Assembly: GCA_963575745.1 (NCBI GenBank)
Contig: CAUYUJ010009403.1
Span: forward strand, 12,501-34,464
DNA length: 21,964 nt
Source: Prorocentrum cordatum
Taxonomy: Eukaryota > Sar > Dinophyceae > Prorocentrales > Prorocentraceae
Direction: 5' to 3'
Made by a program: the position numbers and the translations under genes
Notes under the pieces: generated by a model
What the model saw: only the letters and a program-made list of their open reading frames with translations
The model's database searches: none
Told to the model about the DNA's origin: nothing
Part shown: positions 6,703-14,396 of the stretch, piece by piece
How the letters are laid out: each line of letters opens with the position of its first letter
Numbering within the stretch: position 1 is the first letter of the stretch

Positions 6703-9090
6703 TTGGCCTCGTCCTATCTTGTCCTCGTTCCTACCTCCGACGACATCCTCCAGGCCCTGAATAAGGCCAAGGCAGCAGCTGTTGGTCAACCTCTCGAGCC
6801 CATCACAGCCGAGCAAGTACACCGCATACACGGCCGCATGCCACCAAGTAAAGCACATGGAGTTGATGCCCTCGGACCTCGCGACCTTCATCGATTGCCA
6901 GAACCTGCCGTCGAAGCCTATGCAGATGTTCTCAACTCAGTGGAGCAAGCTGGCATCTGGCCTTTACAAATTTCAGGCACCATTGCAGCTCTCGCCGCCA
7001 AGAAAGCGGGAGGCGACAGAGTCCTTGGCATGCTTCCACACATGGCCCGACTCTGGTCTCGTATTAGATCTACTGCTTCGGAAGTTTGGTCGCAAGGACT
7101 TGACGACTTTTGGACTACAGCCATCAAAGGCTCTTCAGCTCTCCAAGCCGCCCTACATAGGGCCTTGTTAGATGAGACAGCCTCAGCACTCGGCATTCAG
7201 TCCGCGACCTTGCTGTTAGACATCCAGAATTTCTACGACCATATCAAGCTCGCCAACCTGATCATGGTGGGCCTCAACTGCGGCTTCCCTGCCATCATTC
7301 TATTATTGGAAGTACAGCTCTACCTGGCGCCCAGGTTCTTGCGCAGTCGTCAATGGGTGAGCATGCCTATCTTCGCCTTCAAGGGCATCATTGCAGGCTC
7401 CCCTCACGGCACCACCCTGGCACGACTTATTTTGTTACCTATTCTTCGACATGCTCAAGCACAGGCAGAGCTAGCCCAGATGTGGACCTTCGTGGACGAC
7501 ACGGTACTACGAGCTGAAGGTGTCCTACGAGCGTTGCAGAAGCACCTCCCCCTTGCTGCCAAGATGCTCTGCGACGGCTTGAAGGAGTTCGAGTTGCCTA
7601 TCTCAGACAAGACCGTCCTCATCGGCTCTACACCCAAGGTCCGCCACTTGCTCGCCAAGCTGATGCGACAGTACGACATTCCAGTAACTGCGACGTCCAC
7701 GGCCGTTGACCTAGGCGTGGACGCCGCTGCTGCTACCCGACGAGTACAAGCCAAAGCCAGGAAGCGGCAGAAGTCGGCCACCGCCAGGTTTCGCAAAATA
7801 CATCGACTACGGAGCACTGCTCAGCAGACCCGTATTTCCGCTGGCCTGTGGCGCACGGGCGCTCTTCCCGAAGGAGTCTTCGGACATCAGGTTCATGGCC
7901 TCGCTCGGCACGCTCTCCTCCGCTGGCGTCGACAGGCCGCCATCGCCGCGACGGGCTCTGCCGCGGGACGCTGCCTCACGTCCCTCCTCGGCGCCGCATT
8001 CGACGGCACGGACCCTGGCGTCTCCCTGAGGATGGAGTTCCTCGAGGCGTGGCTTCAGCATTGGATGCGCCACCCGAACACGCACGCCGGGATCATCAGA
8101 GCCTGGCCAAGGATCAAGACCACCCTGCTCGCCGCTGGCCCCAAGATGTGGTGCAAGGTGAAGGGCCCCACAGGCGCGGCCATCGCGACCCTGTTAGAGG
8201 CCAGCTGGGAGCCGACCTCCGCTACGACGTGGAGGCGCACGAAGGGCGGCTACATCGAGGAGTGGAACCTTCCTCTCGCCGACGACCCAGACCTCCTCGA
8301 CGCCGACATCCACACAGTATTGCAAGACCTCAGCGAAGATCTACACCGACTTCTCTGGAGGCAGGCCGCTACACACATCCATGGAGACACGCTTGCAGGA
8401 GGCGCAGACATGGTCACTATCCGCATCGAGCAAAAGAGGTTCCTCGCGAAAGGCGACTTCAGCGATTGGGCCCTCAACAATACCATCATCAGCGGAGGAC
8501 AGTGGACCAGAGACCGCCTCCACAACGCAGGCTACCAGATCGACAGAAACTGCGATCGCTGCAGCGCTCGCGTCCCTGAAACCCTGTTTCATCGCATGTG
8601 GCAGTGCGATGCGAATGTTGGGCCCGAGTTCGAGGCCAGCGACAAGCTACTGCCGCGAGCTCTAGCGGGGGCTGATGCCGACCCCGCGCTGTGGCTCCGT
8701 GGCCTTCCCTCTTCTGCTCTCACTACGCCCTCTTACGAGCCAGTGACTGGGAGGGACGGGTGGGAGTTTTCGGGTGAGGTTCGGGAGGGTTTGCCAGCGT
8801 GGGAAGGAGCTCGCAATGGCGAAGGTGAGTTGTATCTCTTTGGGGACGGGTCTGGCGGAGCCTATTCCGACGACGTTAGGAGACGTCGCGTCGGTTCAGG
8901 CCTTGCTGCTCTTCGTTGGGATCCTCCCTCGGCCTCCTGGACCCTCCACTCGGGCCTCCATGCTCCCCTCTCAGGCTCCCGCCAGACCGTCCCAAGAGGA
9001 GAATTGTATGCGTTCTGCCTGGCACTAGAGACGCGCCCCCAGGATTTCACCTATGTCACCGACCACCTAGCATTGCAGCAGGCCAGGTAG
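6703..9090 (+). CDS. Non-LTR retrotransposon reverse transcriptase with N-terminal part of RNase H (frame-broken at 3' end)
   Basis: Open frame of 795 codons with no ATG until 6838, so it is a truncated ORF and not a gene start. RT landmarks (residue 1 at 6703): SKAHGVDALGPRDL (49-62); an AALAAKKAGGDR...RLW region (95-118); motif A LLLDIQNFYDHI with D173; motif B GIIAGSPHGTTLA (228-240); motif C FVDD with D265-D266 (nt 7495-7500) in place of the usual YADD. An Arg-rich segment LGVDAAAATRRVQAKARKRQ follows. A zf-RVT-type knuckle is C617-x2-C620-x9-H630-x4-C635. The RNase H fold begins with D715 (GDGSGG), E767 (RGELYA) and D787 (TDHLA). The frame then stops at 9088-9090, before the last RNase H motifs, which continue in the next frame. 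All three catalytic Asp positions of the RT are present. The enzyme would copy element RNA into DNA at a nicked target. Confidence 0.85.
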   Translation: MASSYLVLVPTSDDILQALNKAKAAAVGQPLEPITAEQVHRIHGRMPPSKAHGVDALGPRDLHRLPEPAVEAYADVLNSVEQAGIWPLQISGTIAALAAKKAGGDRVLGMLPHMARLWSRIRSTASEVWSQGLDDFWTTAIKGSSALQAALHRALLDETASALGIQSATLLLDIQNFYDHIKLANLIMVGLNCGFPAIILLLEVQLYLAPRFLRSRQWVSMPIFAFKGIIAGSPHGTTLARLILLPILRHAQAQAELAQMWTFVDDTVLRAEGVLRALQKHLPLAAKMLCDGLKEFELPISDKTVLIGSTPKVRHLLAKLMRQYDIPVTATSTAVDLGVDAAAATRRVQAKARKRQKSATARFRKIHRLRSTAQQTRISAGLWRTGALPEGVFGHQVHGLARHALLRWRRQAAIAATGSAAGRCLTSLLGAAFDGTDPGVSLRMEFLEAWLQHWMRHPNTHAGIIRAWPRIKTTLLAAGPKMWCKVKGPTGAAIATLLEASWEPTSATTWRRTKGGYIEEWNLPLADDPDLLDADIHTVLQDLSEDLHRLLWRQAATHIHGDTLAGGADMVTIRIEQKRFLAKGDFSDWALNNTIISGGQWTRDRLHNAGYQIDRNCDRCSARVPETLFHRMWQCDANVGPEFEASDKLLPRALAGADADPALWLRGLPSSALTTPSYEPVTGRDGWEFSGEVREGLPAWEGARNGEGELYLFGDGSGGAYSDDVRRRRVGSGLAALRWDPPSASWTLHSGLHAPLSGSRQTVPRGELYAFCLALETRPQDFTYVTDHLALQQAR

Positions 9091-10330
9091 CCTCAAAGGT
9101 AAGAATAAGAATGGTGACCTCTGGCTGAGAATTCGGCATCTCGTGCAGGATCGACCGCGTGGAGCTGACTCGGTCACGGTGCTCTGGACCCCGTCCCACG
9201 CCGATCCTCAGACCCTGCACGGCTTTCAGAAATTCCTAGCTCTCGGTGACCAGCAAGCCGACGAGCTTGCGGGAGATGCGGCCCACAAGGCGGCCACCCA
9301 AGCCCTCCCGCCCGTGCCCAGGACTGACGAATATGATGCTATCGCTGCGGTCGTCCGCCAGCGTGCACGCCTAATTCTTCGCTCTTTTGAAAAGAATGCA
9401 GAGCCACGAGGACAGTGGCCAGAGAAGCAACCCACACAAGAGGCTGCTCCCCGTTCCCAGTTGCAGACCGCTCTCGCGGATTTTCAGCACAAATTCGTTC
9501 GGCGTGTAGATAAATGGCGATGCTCTTCCTGCCACAGTATCGTCGACGCTTGCCAGATATTTCCAGCTGCCGCATCGGAGTGTGCACCGCCTAGCCCCCT
9601 TCCTGAGTTTGCTGCGTGTGGTGAGGTCCTCTTGACGAGGGGCCCCCGTGTGATCAGCGGCAAGGCGATACACCCCTCCCACTTGTTGGCCGCCATCCCC
9701 AAATGGCAAATGTTCTTCTGTGTCAAGTGCGGCCATACGGCCACGCACCAGGTCAAAAACCTACAGTACCCCTGCCCGCTCAGCCACCAAGTTGGCGAGC
9801 GCAGGGCCCTGGGACCCACTGGTAAAGGCCTCGAGAACCTCAGCAGGATCCGACGTGGCCTCCACCCGTCCAGATCGGGTCCCAGCAAGTCTGTTTTAGC
9901 CGCAATGCATGAATCAGCAGCCGAAGCTGCGATAGCGTCTGTGGCGGCTCCCAGCGGTGCTCCCGTCCCCCGCGAGAGCCCCAGGGAGCGAAGCTCCAAG
10001 CCGTTCTCAGGACCGACCTCGGCTGAGCTCGATTGTGCCCCAGACGCGTCCTTGCCGTCAGCGACGGCAGCTCCCAGCAGTAATTCAGCCCGTGGAATTT
10101 CATCCGAGGCCAGCGTCCGTCGAGAGGTCGCCTCGAGCCTCAGGCAAGAGCCTAATCTTCCTGGAGCCTCGGAGAGGGGCTCCAGCTCTGAGTAAATTGT
10201 GAGGCCAGGGGAGGGCCTGTCGCGAGGTGCCGTGGGATGTCGCCACCCACGCCACCCCGAGAAAATCTGGATGGCCCTCCCTGGCGTTTTGATCCCCCGA
10301 ACGGACTACGTCCGATTGCTCCACTCCACT
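6733..10330 (+). mobile_element. 5'-truncated LINE-type retroelement (RT + zinc knuckle + RNase H + Cys-rich C-terminus)
   Basis: The element starts inside the RT domain, directly after TCC-associated sequence, so the 5' UTR, N-terminal zinc-finger region and any endonuclease are absent. RT-encoding sequence proper probably begins near 6733, because the preceding residues derive from a TCC-associated motif found elsewhere without RT. After the stop at 10195 there is about 130 bp of 3' sequence with a perfect short hairpin (CGGAC 10302-10306, GTCCG 10310-10314), then another TCC tract. There is no visible A tail, and target duplications cannot be recognised inside TCC repeats. 5' truncation is typical of target-primed reverse transcription. 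Confidence 0.85.
9092..10195 (+). CDS. RNase H C-terminal half and Cys-rich retroelement tail (continuation of the RT ORF in frame +2)
   Basis: Reads KGKNKNGDLWLRIRHL then VTVLWTPSHADP (His at 9197) and LGDQQADELAG (Asp at 9248), which are the motifs expected to complete the RNase H that starts in the previous frame. The frame change falls at about 9076-9092 and needs a one-base shift. A GT...AG stretch of 11 nt at 9099-9109 is far too short for an intron. Downstream are two Cys clusters: WRCSSCHS (about 9521) and FFCVKCGHTA...LQYPC (about 9715-9771), then SRIRRGLHPSRSG. The same CxxC...RGLHP arrangement recurs in the other two retroelement pieces of this window. The last ~100 residues are Ser/Ala/Pro-rich and end in ERGSSSE. 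Likely the C-terminus of the same polyprotein, not a separate gene. Confidence 0.8.
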   Translation, partial: LKGKNKNGDLWLRIRHLVQDRPRGADSVTVLWTPSHADPQTLHGFQKFLALGDQQADELAGDAAHKAATQALPPVPRTDEYDAIAAVVRQRARLILRSFEKNAEPRGQWPEKQPTQEAAPRSQLQTALADFQHKFVRRVDKWRCSSCHSIVDACQIFPAAASECAPPSPLPEFAACGEVLLTRGPRVISGKAIHPSHLLAAIPKWQMFFCVKCGHTATHQVKNLQYPCPLSHQVGERRALGPTGKGLENLSRIRRGLHPSRSGPSKSVLAAMHESAAEAAIASVAAPSGAPVPRESPRERSSKPFSGPTSAELDCAPDASLPSATAAPSSNSARGISSEASVRREVASSLRQEPNLPGASERGSSSE

Positions 10331-10947
10331 CCTCCTCCTCCTCCTCCTCCTCCTCCTCCTCCTCCTCCTCCTCCTCCTCTTCCTCCCCCTCCTCCTTCTA
10401 CCTCCCTCCTCCTCCCTTCGCCTCGTCCTCGTTCTTCCTCCTCCTCCTCCTCCTCCCCCCCCTCCTCCTCCGCCGCCTCCTCCTCCTCCTCGCTCCTCCT
10501 ACCCCCTCCTCTCCTCCTATCTCCTTCCTCCTCCTACCTCCTCTTCCTTCTCTTCTTCCTCTGCCTCCTCTCCTCCTCCTCCCCTTCGCCTCCTCCTCCC
10601 CTCCTATTCTCCTCCTCCTCCTCCTCCTCCTCCCCTCCTCCTCCTCCTCCGACTCCTCCTCCTCCTCCTCTCCTTCTCCTCCTCCTCCCTCCTCCTCTCC
10701 TCCTCCTCCTCCTCCTCCTCCTCCTCCTCCCCCTCCTCCTTCTACCTCCCTCCTGCCTTCCTTGCCTCCTCCCGCCCCCTTCCCCCTCCTCCTCCTCCTC
10801 CTCCTCCTCTTCTTTCTCCTCCTCCTCCTCCTCCTCCTCCTCCTCCCTCCCCTCCTCCGCCCTCCTTCTCCTCCTCCTCCTCCTCCTCCTCTTCCTCCTC
10901 CTCGTTCCTCCTCCTCCTCTTCCTCCTCTTCCTCCTCCTCCTCCTCC

Positions 10948-10982
<35 letters not shown>

Positions 10983-11004
10983 CTCCCCCTCCTCCTCTTC
11001 GGGC
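10331..11004. repeat. Large (TCC)n microsatellite array
   Basis: About 670 bp of TCC repeat with scattered CCC, TTC, GCC and CTT interruptions and two copies of the CCTCCTTCTACCTCCCTCCT motif (about 10391 and 10733). It ends in the boundary sequence CCTCCTCTTCGGGC (10991-11004). Pro/Ser/Leu and Arg/Glu/Gly open frames on both strands are repeat artefacts. Confidence 0.95.
10991..11004. repeat. 14-bp target-site duplication, left copy
   Basis: CCTCCTCTTCGGGC, identical to 11520-11533. The bases immediately outside differ (T before this copy, A before the right copy), so the match is exactly 14 bp. Confidence 0.8.
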
Positions 11005-11519
11005 CGCAGTTGCCGAAGCCGTGCGTGCTGCCCGTGACCTCGAGGAGGCGTGTGGCCCCGAGGCAGGGCACGTCGAGGGGGAGCGGGTTGATGTCGTCGC
11101 CGTCGGGGGGGTCGACGGGGAGGTGGATTTGTGCAAGGAATTGGGCCACGTTGCCGAGAGGTTCGGCTCGGTGGTCGTCTGTCTTGCGTGTGGTGCCTAT
11201 TCCGTTGCCGGCGGCCGCAACAAGAAGTTGCAGCAAGCCAGATGCAAAGGGCATTCGGACGTGGCGTCCACTCGCGCCAACGAGGAGATGCATATCTCTC
11301 GTGCGATGCGCGGTCTTCATCCTCGCACTGGTGCCTCTTGCACCTAATGCCACCTTCGACGCCTAGTCTCCTCTGTTGGCTTGGCCGATGAGGTGGGGAC
11401 GCAGCTGTTGAGGAAGAACTGTGCGTTGCAGCGAGCTTCATGCCCTGCAGTGCAGCTTCTGTGTTTCACGCCGCTGGGGCGGGTCCGTTAGCTCGGACTC
11501 GCGCTTCCATCGCTCGGTA
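11005..11519 (+). mobile_element. 515-bp 5'-truncated retroelement 3' fragment
   Basis: Bounded by perfect 14-bp direct repeats (10991-11004 and 11520-11533). Removing 11005-11519 plus one repeat restores TCC-CTCTTCGGGCGCGCTGGGG, the uninterrupted arrangement seen at about 15971-15994 and 17082-17104. It carries the last ~115 codons of a retroelement ORF and about 170 bp of 3' sequence with a perfect 5-bp-arm hairpin (GTCCG 11483-11487, CGGAC 11494-11498). No A tail is visible. Confidence 0.8.
11006..11347 (+). CDS. C-terminal Cys-rich fragment of a retroelement polyprotein
   Basis: The open frame enters from the TCC tract without a start codon and ends at TAA 11345-11347. It encodes AAVAEAVRAARDLEEACG, then KELGHVAERFGSVVVCLACG, then GRNKKLQQARCKGHS, then ISRAMRGLHPRTG. 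The C-x2-C-G-A-Y...L-x3-C-x-G...RGLHP pattern is the one seen at the C-terminus of the RT element upstream (FFCVKCGH...RRGLHP), so this is the tail of a related element and not a host gene. Probably not expressed as a protein, since the rest of the ORF is missing. Confidence 0.7.
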   Translation, partial: AVAEAVRAARDLEEACGPEAGHVEGERVDVVAVGGVDGEVDLCKELGHVAERFGSVVVCLACGAYSVAGGRNKKLQQARCKGHSDVASTRANEEMHISRAMRGLHPRTGASCT

Positions 11520-11533
11520 CCTCCTCTTCGGGC
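11520..11533. repeat. 14-bp target-site duplication, right copy
   Basis: CCTCCTCTTCGGGC, the partner of 10991-11004. It is followed by GCGCTGGGGAGCC, the normal start of the E satellite block. Confidence 0.8.
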
Positions 11534-11823
11534 GCGCTGGGGAGCCTATTGGGGCCCTCTGGGGCTCTCTTAGGGCCCTCGGGGCCCTCTTGGCCGTATT
11601 GGGGCCGTCTGGGGGCCACCTTGGACCGTTTGGGGCCCCTTTGGGGCTCCTCTGGGGCCGTCTTGGGATGATCTTTGGGGCCTCTTAGGCCGTCTTGGGC
11701 CCGTGTGGGGGCCCTCTTGGACCGTTTTGGGGCCGTTTGGGGCGCCTCCGGGGCCGTCTTGGGACGACCTTTGGGGCCTCTGGGCCGTCTTGGGCCCGTC
11801 TGGGGAAAAAATACAAAAAAAGG
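11534..11823. repeat. E satellite block (variant CTTGGG array), copy 1
   Basis: Starts GCGCTGGGGAGCCTATTGGGGCC (13+10 bp) and continues as 10-11-bp GGGGCC(C/G)T-type units with the landmarks TTAGGGCCCTCGGGG, TTGGCCGTATTGG and GGGATGATCTTTGG. The same order is seen at 15985 and, interrupted by a retroelement, at 17096/20409. It ends in a short A-rich segment (11806-11821). Confidence 0.8.
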
Positions 11824-12104
11824 CCATGGGAGCCGCCCGGGAGCCGCTTCACTCGGAAAAATACGAGGGAAGCGGGCCATTAGACCATTCCGTCTGCATC
11901 CGTCTGCGCCTCGCACCCCCCCTGGACCCCCCCTAAGAAGGGCTTCGCCCCCTACTCAACGTCACTCGCTCGTACCTCGCTGTTTCCGTCACCTGGGCTG
12001 GCACGGAAACGGAAAGAGCGCTGCAGGAACTTGACCGAAATTACTCAAACCACCGTTCGTATTGGGAGCCTTGGCGTTGAGAGCCTGTTACGTCACCCCG
12101 CGCT
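11824..12104. repeat. GCCATGGGAGCC segment and A module, copy cut by a TCC tract
   Basis: GCCATGGGAGCCGCCCGG then GGGCTTCGCCCCCTACTCAACG, a diverged hairpin, CCGAAATTACTCAAACCACC (CCGAAA at 12035) and one ~44-bp subrepeat ending at TTACGTCACCCC, where TCC/GCC repeat takes over. Confidence 0.8.
11978..12020. repeat. A-module hairpin, diverged copy
   Basis: Left arm CGCTGTTTCCGTC (11978-11990) has two changes from the consensus arm; the right arm (12008-12020) is unchanged, giving two mispairs in 13. Confidence 0.75.
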
Positions 12105-12485
12105 CCGCCTCCTCCTCCTCCTCCTCCTCCTCCTCCTCCTCCTCCTCCGCCTCCGCCTCCGCCTCCTCCGCCTTCTCCTCCTCCTCCGCCTCCTCCTCCG
12201 CCTCCTCCTCCTCCTCCTCCGCCTCCTCCGCCTCCTCCGCCTCCTCCGCCTCCTCCGCCTCCTCCGCCTCCTCCGCCTCCTCCGCCTCCTCCGCCTCCTC
12301 CTTCGCCTCCCCGCCTCCGCCTCCGCCTCCGCCTCCTCCCGCCCCTCCTCCTCCGCCTCCTCCTCCTACTCCTCCTCATCCTCCTCCCCTCCTCCTCCGC
12401 CTCCTCCTCCTTCTCCGCTCCTCCGCACTCCTCCGCCTCCTCCGCCTCATCGGCCTCCTCCTCCTCCTCCTCTTCCTCCTCCTCC

Positions 12486-12519
<34 letters not shown>

Positions 12520-12631
12520 TTTCCTCCTCCTCCTCTTTCTCATCCTCCTCTTTCTGCTCCTCCTCCTCCTTGTCCTCCTCCTCCTCTTCCTTCTCCTCCT
12601 CTTTTCCTGCTCCTCTTCCTCCTCCTCTCCG
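12105..12631. repeat. (TCC)n and GCCTCCTCC minisatellite
   Basis: TCC repeat mixed with a regular 9-bp GCCTCCTCC repeat (clearest at about 12217-12300), then GCC-rich, then TCC/TTC-rich sequence. It replaces the A module after its first ~44-bp subrepeat. Open frames on both strands are repeat artefacts. Confidence 0.95.
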
Positions 12632-12860
12632 CTGGCGGAACCGCTGGCGTCGCCGCCGGTGCCGCGGCTGGCCTGGGTCGCGCGGCGGTAGCGCCGCGCG
12701 GCCAGCGGCCAGTGCCGAGTGCGGGCAAAGACCCGCGAGGCGCACGGCTCGCCGTGGAGAAGGGAGGTCTTCAAGGGCAGCGACTGGGGGCGGAGTGCTA
12801 AACAAAATCGTACTCCAGACCTATAGACCTATCTGGACTGCCTCAAACCTCGACAGGAGT

Positions 12861-12878
12861 CAGGGCGTCGACGCCCTG
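12861..12878. repeat. 18-bp perfect palindrome
   Basis: CAGGGCGTCGACGCCCTG is its own reverse complement, centred on TCGA, in otherwise single-copy DNA. Confidence 0.9.
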
Positions 12879-13026
12879 GTGCTATTCTTTGGCCCTCCTG
12901 GAAGGTCAGGGGAAGTGCTGGCCCGAGGGGGGGAACGCATCGATCCCAAGTCGCCGATTCATCGCCCATCGGGCTTTGGGTGCCCCTCGACCTGCCCGGG
13001 AGGTTGCGGCTGCGCTATCGGGGGCC

Positions 13027-13048
13027 CATCGCCGACCTGTCGGCGATG
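13027..13048. repeat. Hairpin with 10-bp perfect arms
   Basis: CATCGCCGAC (13027-13036) and GTCGGCGATG (13039-13048) are perfect reverse complements separated by CT. Confidence 0.9.
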
Positions 13049-13297
13049 TACCGCCGGTTCCGAGTCCATGCCCCCCCCTGAGCCAGTCCCCCCCGCTGGT
13101 CCTTGCTCAGACCTCCACCGGGCGGATCGTTTCGATCGCGGCGGTGTCCGTTTCGGCCTCCTGTGGCCGCTGCTTGCCTCCAGATTTTACAAGTTTGAGC
13201 CGGGGCGGCGCAGCGTCCCCGGGGAATCGTCGGAGAGGGTCGAGATCTCTGGCGCCCGCCGATTGAGCATACCACACCGTCGAGTGCTTTTCTTGAG

Positions 13298-13996
13298 ATG
13301 GAGAGACTGGAGAGATGTCCAGAGTTTTTCGCCATCTCGGCCTCCCTGGGCCCTTCCTGGCCGCCGAACCTGCAACAAGAACGGCTCGAGGTGGCAAAGC
13401 TGGCCACAGGCTTCGCGCTGGGGTCCAGGCTCCCCGTCTCCATCCAGACCCCTTTTCTCCACGCGCAGAGATGCACGCCCCCTCCCCCCCTGACATCGGG
13501 GCAGCTCCAGTCGTTTCTTGCCACTCTACGCTGTGGCTCCTTCAAGGCGTCGGGTGTCGTGTGGTGCCCCGATCCTCATTTTGCCGCCTCCCCTCTGTGG
13601 GATCGCCGCCGCGCTTGGACGCGCCGGCGAGTGGCCAGCAGCGGCGCGCCGTGTGCATGCCGAGAGCCCGCGAGATGCACGAGGCCACAAGGGCCGAGAC
13701 GCCGCGGTGCTCCTCCGAGCGGAGCAGAAGCCGTCCGTGCTCGTCTGGAGAAAGGCTTTCCTATCCCTCGTCTTCCCCCGCGCTGCCTCGTCTGCAAGGT
13801 CTGCGGTAATTCGGTTCCTGCGGCGATGGCGCGCCGGCGACGCCGGCGACGGCGTTCAAGGTTGAACACTGCGACGCGGAGGCACCGAGTGACGCGGTAC
13901 AGTGGGGGCGTGCATCAAGAAACCATCTGCTTTTCGTCAGGGTATTCTGGATTTCTTCGCTCCCCGCGCTGCCGGGTGACTTCCCGCAGCCGTTGA
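13298..13996 (+). CDS. Hypothetical ORF, unrecognised (weak)
   Basis: ATG-started frame of 232 codons beginning MERLERCPEFFAISASLG, with a Pro/Arg-rich middle and one CxxC (CLVCKVCG, around residues 167-174) followed by a run of arginines from GC-rich codons. I do not recognise a domain. Competing frames of similar length overlap it on both strands, and GC-rich DNA readily gives open frames of this size. Its stop overlaps the first of the two hairpins at 13988. It could be an exon, a chance ORF or part of an unrecognised repeat. No regulatory signal is visible. Confidence 0.15.
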   Translation: MERLERCPEFFAISASLGPSWPPNLQQERLEVAKLATGFALGSRLPVSIQTPFLHAQRCTPPPPLTSGQLQSFLATLRCGSFKASGVVWCPDPHFAASPLWDRRRAWTRRRVASSGAPCACREPARCTRPQGPRRRGAPPSGAEAVRARLEKGFPIPRLPPRCLVCKVCGNSVPAAMARRRRRRRRSRLNTATRRHRVTRYSGGVHQETICFSSGYSGFLRSPRCRVTSRSR

Positions 13997-14014
13997 AGAA
14001 CTTGCTCAACGGCT
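13988..14014. repeat. Hairpin 1 of a pair, 9-bp perfect arms
   Basis: AGCCGTTGA (13988-13996) and TCAACGGCT (14006-14014) are perfect reverse complements around a 9-nt loop. Confidence 0.9.
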
Positions 14015-14019
14015 TCTTA

Positions 14020-14052
14020 GAACGCAGCAGCTTCTTAGAAGCTGCTGCGTTC
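14020..14052. repeat. Hairpin 2 of a pair, 16-bp perfect arms with 1-nt centre
   Basis: GAACGCAGCAGCTTCT (14020-14035) and AGAAGCTGCTGCGTTC (14037-14052) are perfect reverse complements flanking a single T. This is the strongest inverted repeat in the window, six bases after hairpin 1. The two share the word GGCTTCTTAGAA / AGCTTCTTAGAA. Confidence 0.95.
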
Positions 14053-14396
14053 AGGGTGATCTGGTATTCCCCTCAGGTACACCTTGCGCGCGGGTTTTTA
14101 GGTTTGGGTTTAGCACAGCACTGCACATCACAGCACAGCACAGCACCTCTGGACACCATAAAGGGGTGCGCGGATGTCTCGAAGCGGCGTTGGGCAGCTC
14201 TCCAGACTTCTCTGCAGCATGACTGTCACCCACCCACAAAAACATATGCTCAAACACAGTTGCTGCGTGCCCTTCCTGTCGCAGTGTCTGCAGCCTCAAC
14301 TTCGGCGAAGCCTCTTGCCCAGAGGGGGGCATGCCGACCCTTCGGCCACAGAGTATGGTCATGCAGTTTTGTGACGCCAGCACGGGGTGCACTCGA

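Larger units (their letters stand above)
12632..13987. other. GC-rich apparently single-copy region, no recognised gene
   Basis: Non-repetitive DNA between the satellite and the twin hairpins. Overlapping open frames on both strands (for example 12632-13493 +, 13015-13545 minus, 13298-13996 +) show no motif I can place, and none clearly outranks the others. It contains two perfect palindromes, listed separately. Confidence 0.5.

Noticed and set aside
7455-8592. Minus-strand and alternate-frame ORFs inside the RT gene
   Set aside because: Shadows of the RT/RNase H frame, which alone carries ordered catalytic motifs.
9099-9109. Possible intron GTAAGAATAAG explaining the RNase H frame change
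   Set aside because: Eleven nucleotides is far too short to splice, and the sequence across it reads as a good RNase H protein in frame 2.
10331-11004. Pro-, Ser-, Leu-rich and Arg/Glu/Gly-rich ORFs over the TCC tracts (also at 881, 6471, 12105, 15868 and 16441)
   Set aside because: Pure trinucleotide-repeat translations with no stops possible in TCC or GGA; not evidence of genes.
13015-13545. Minus-strand ORFs across the GC-rich single-copy region
   Set aside because: Several overlapping frames of similar length on both strands, none with a recognisable domain; expected from GC-rich composition.
14092-14114. Telomere-like run (GGGTTTTTAGGTTTGGGTTTAG) resembling TTTAGGG repeats
   Set aside because: Only two or three degenerate units in single-copy DNA; too short to call an interstitial telomere.
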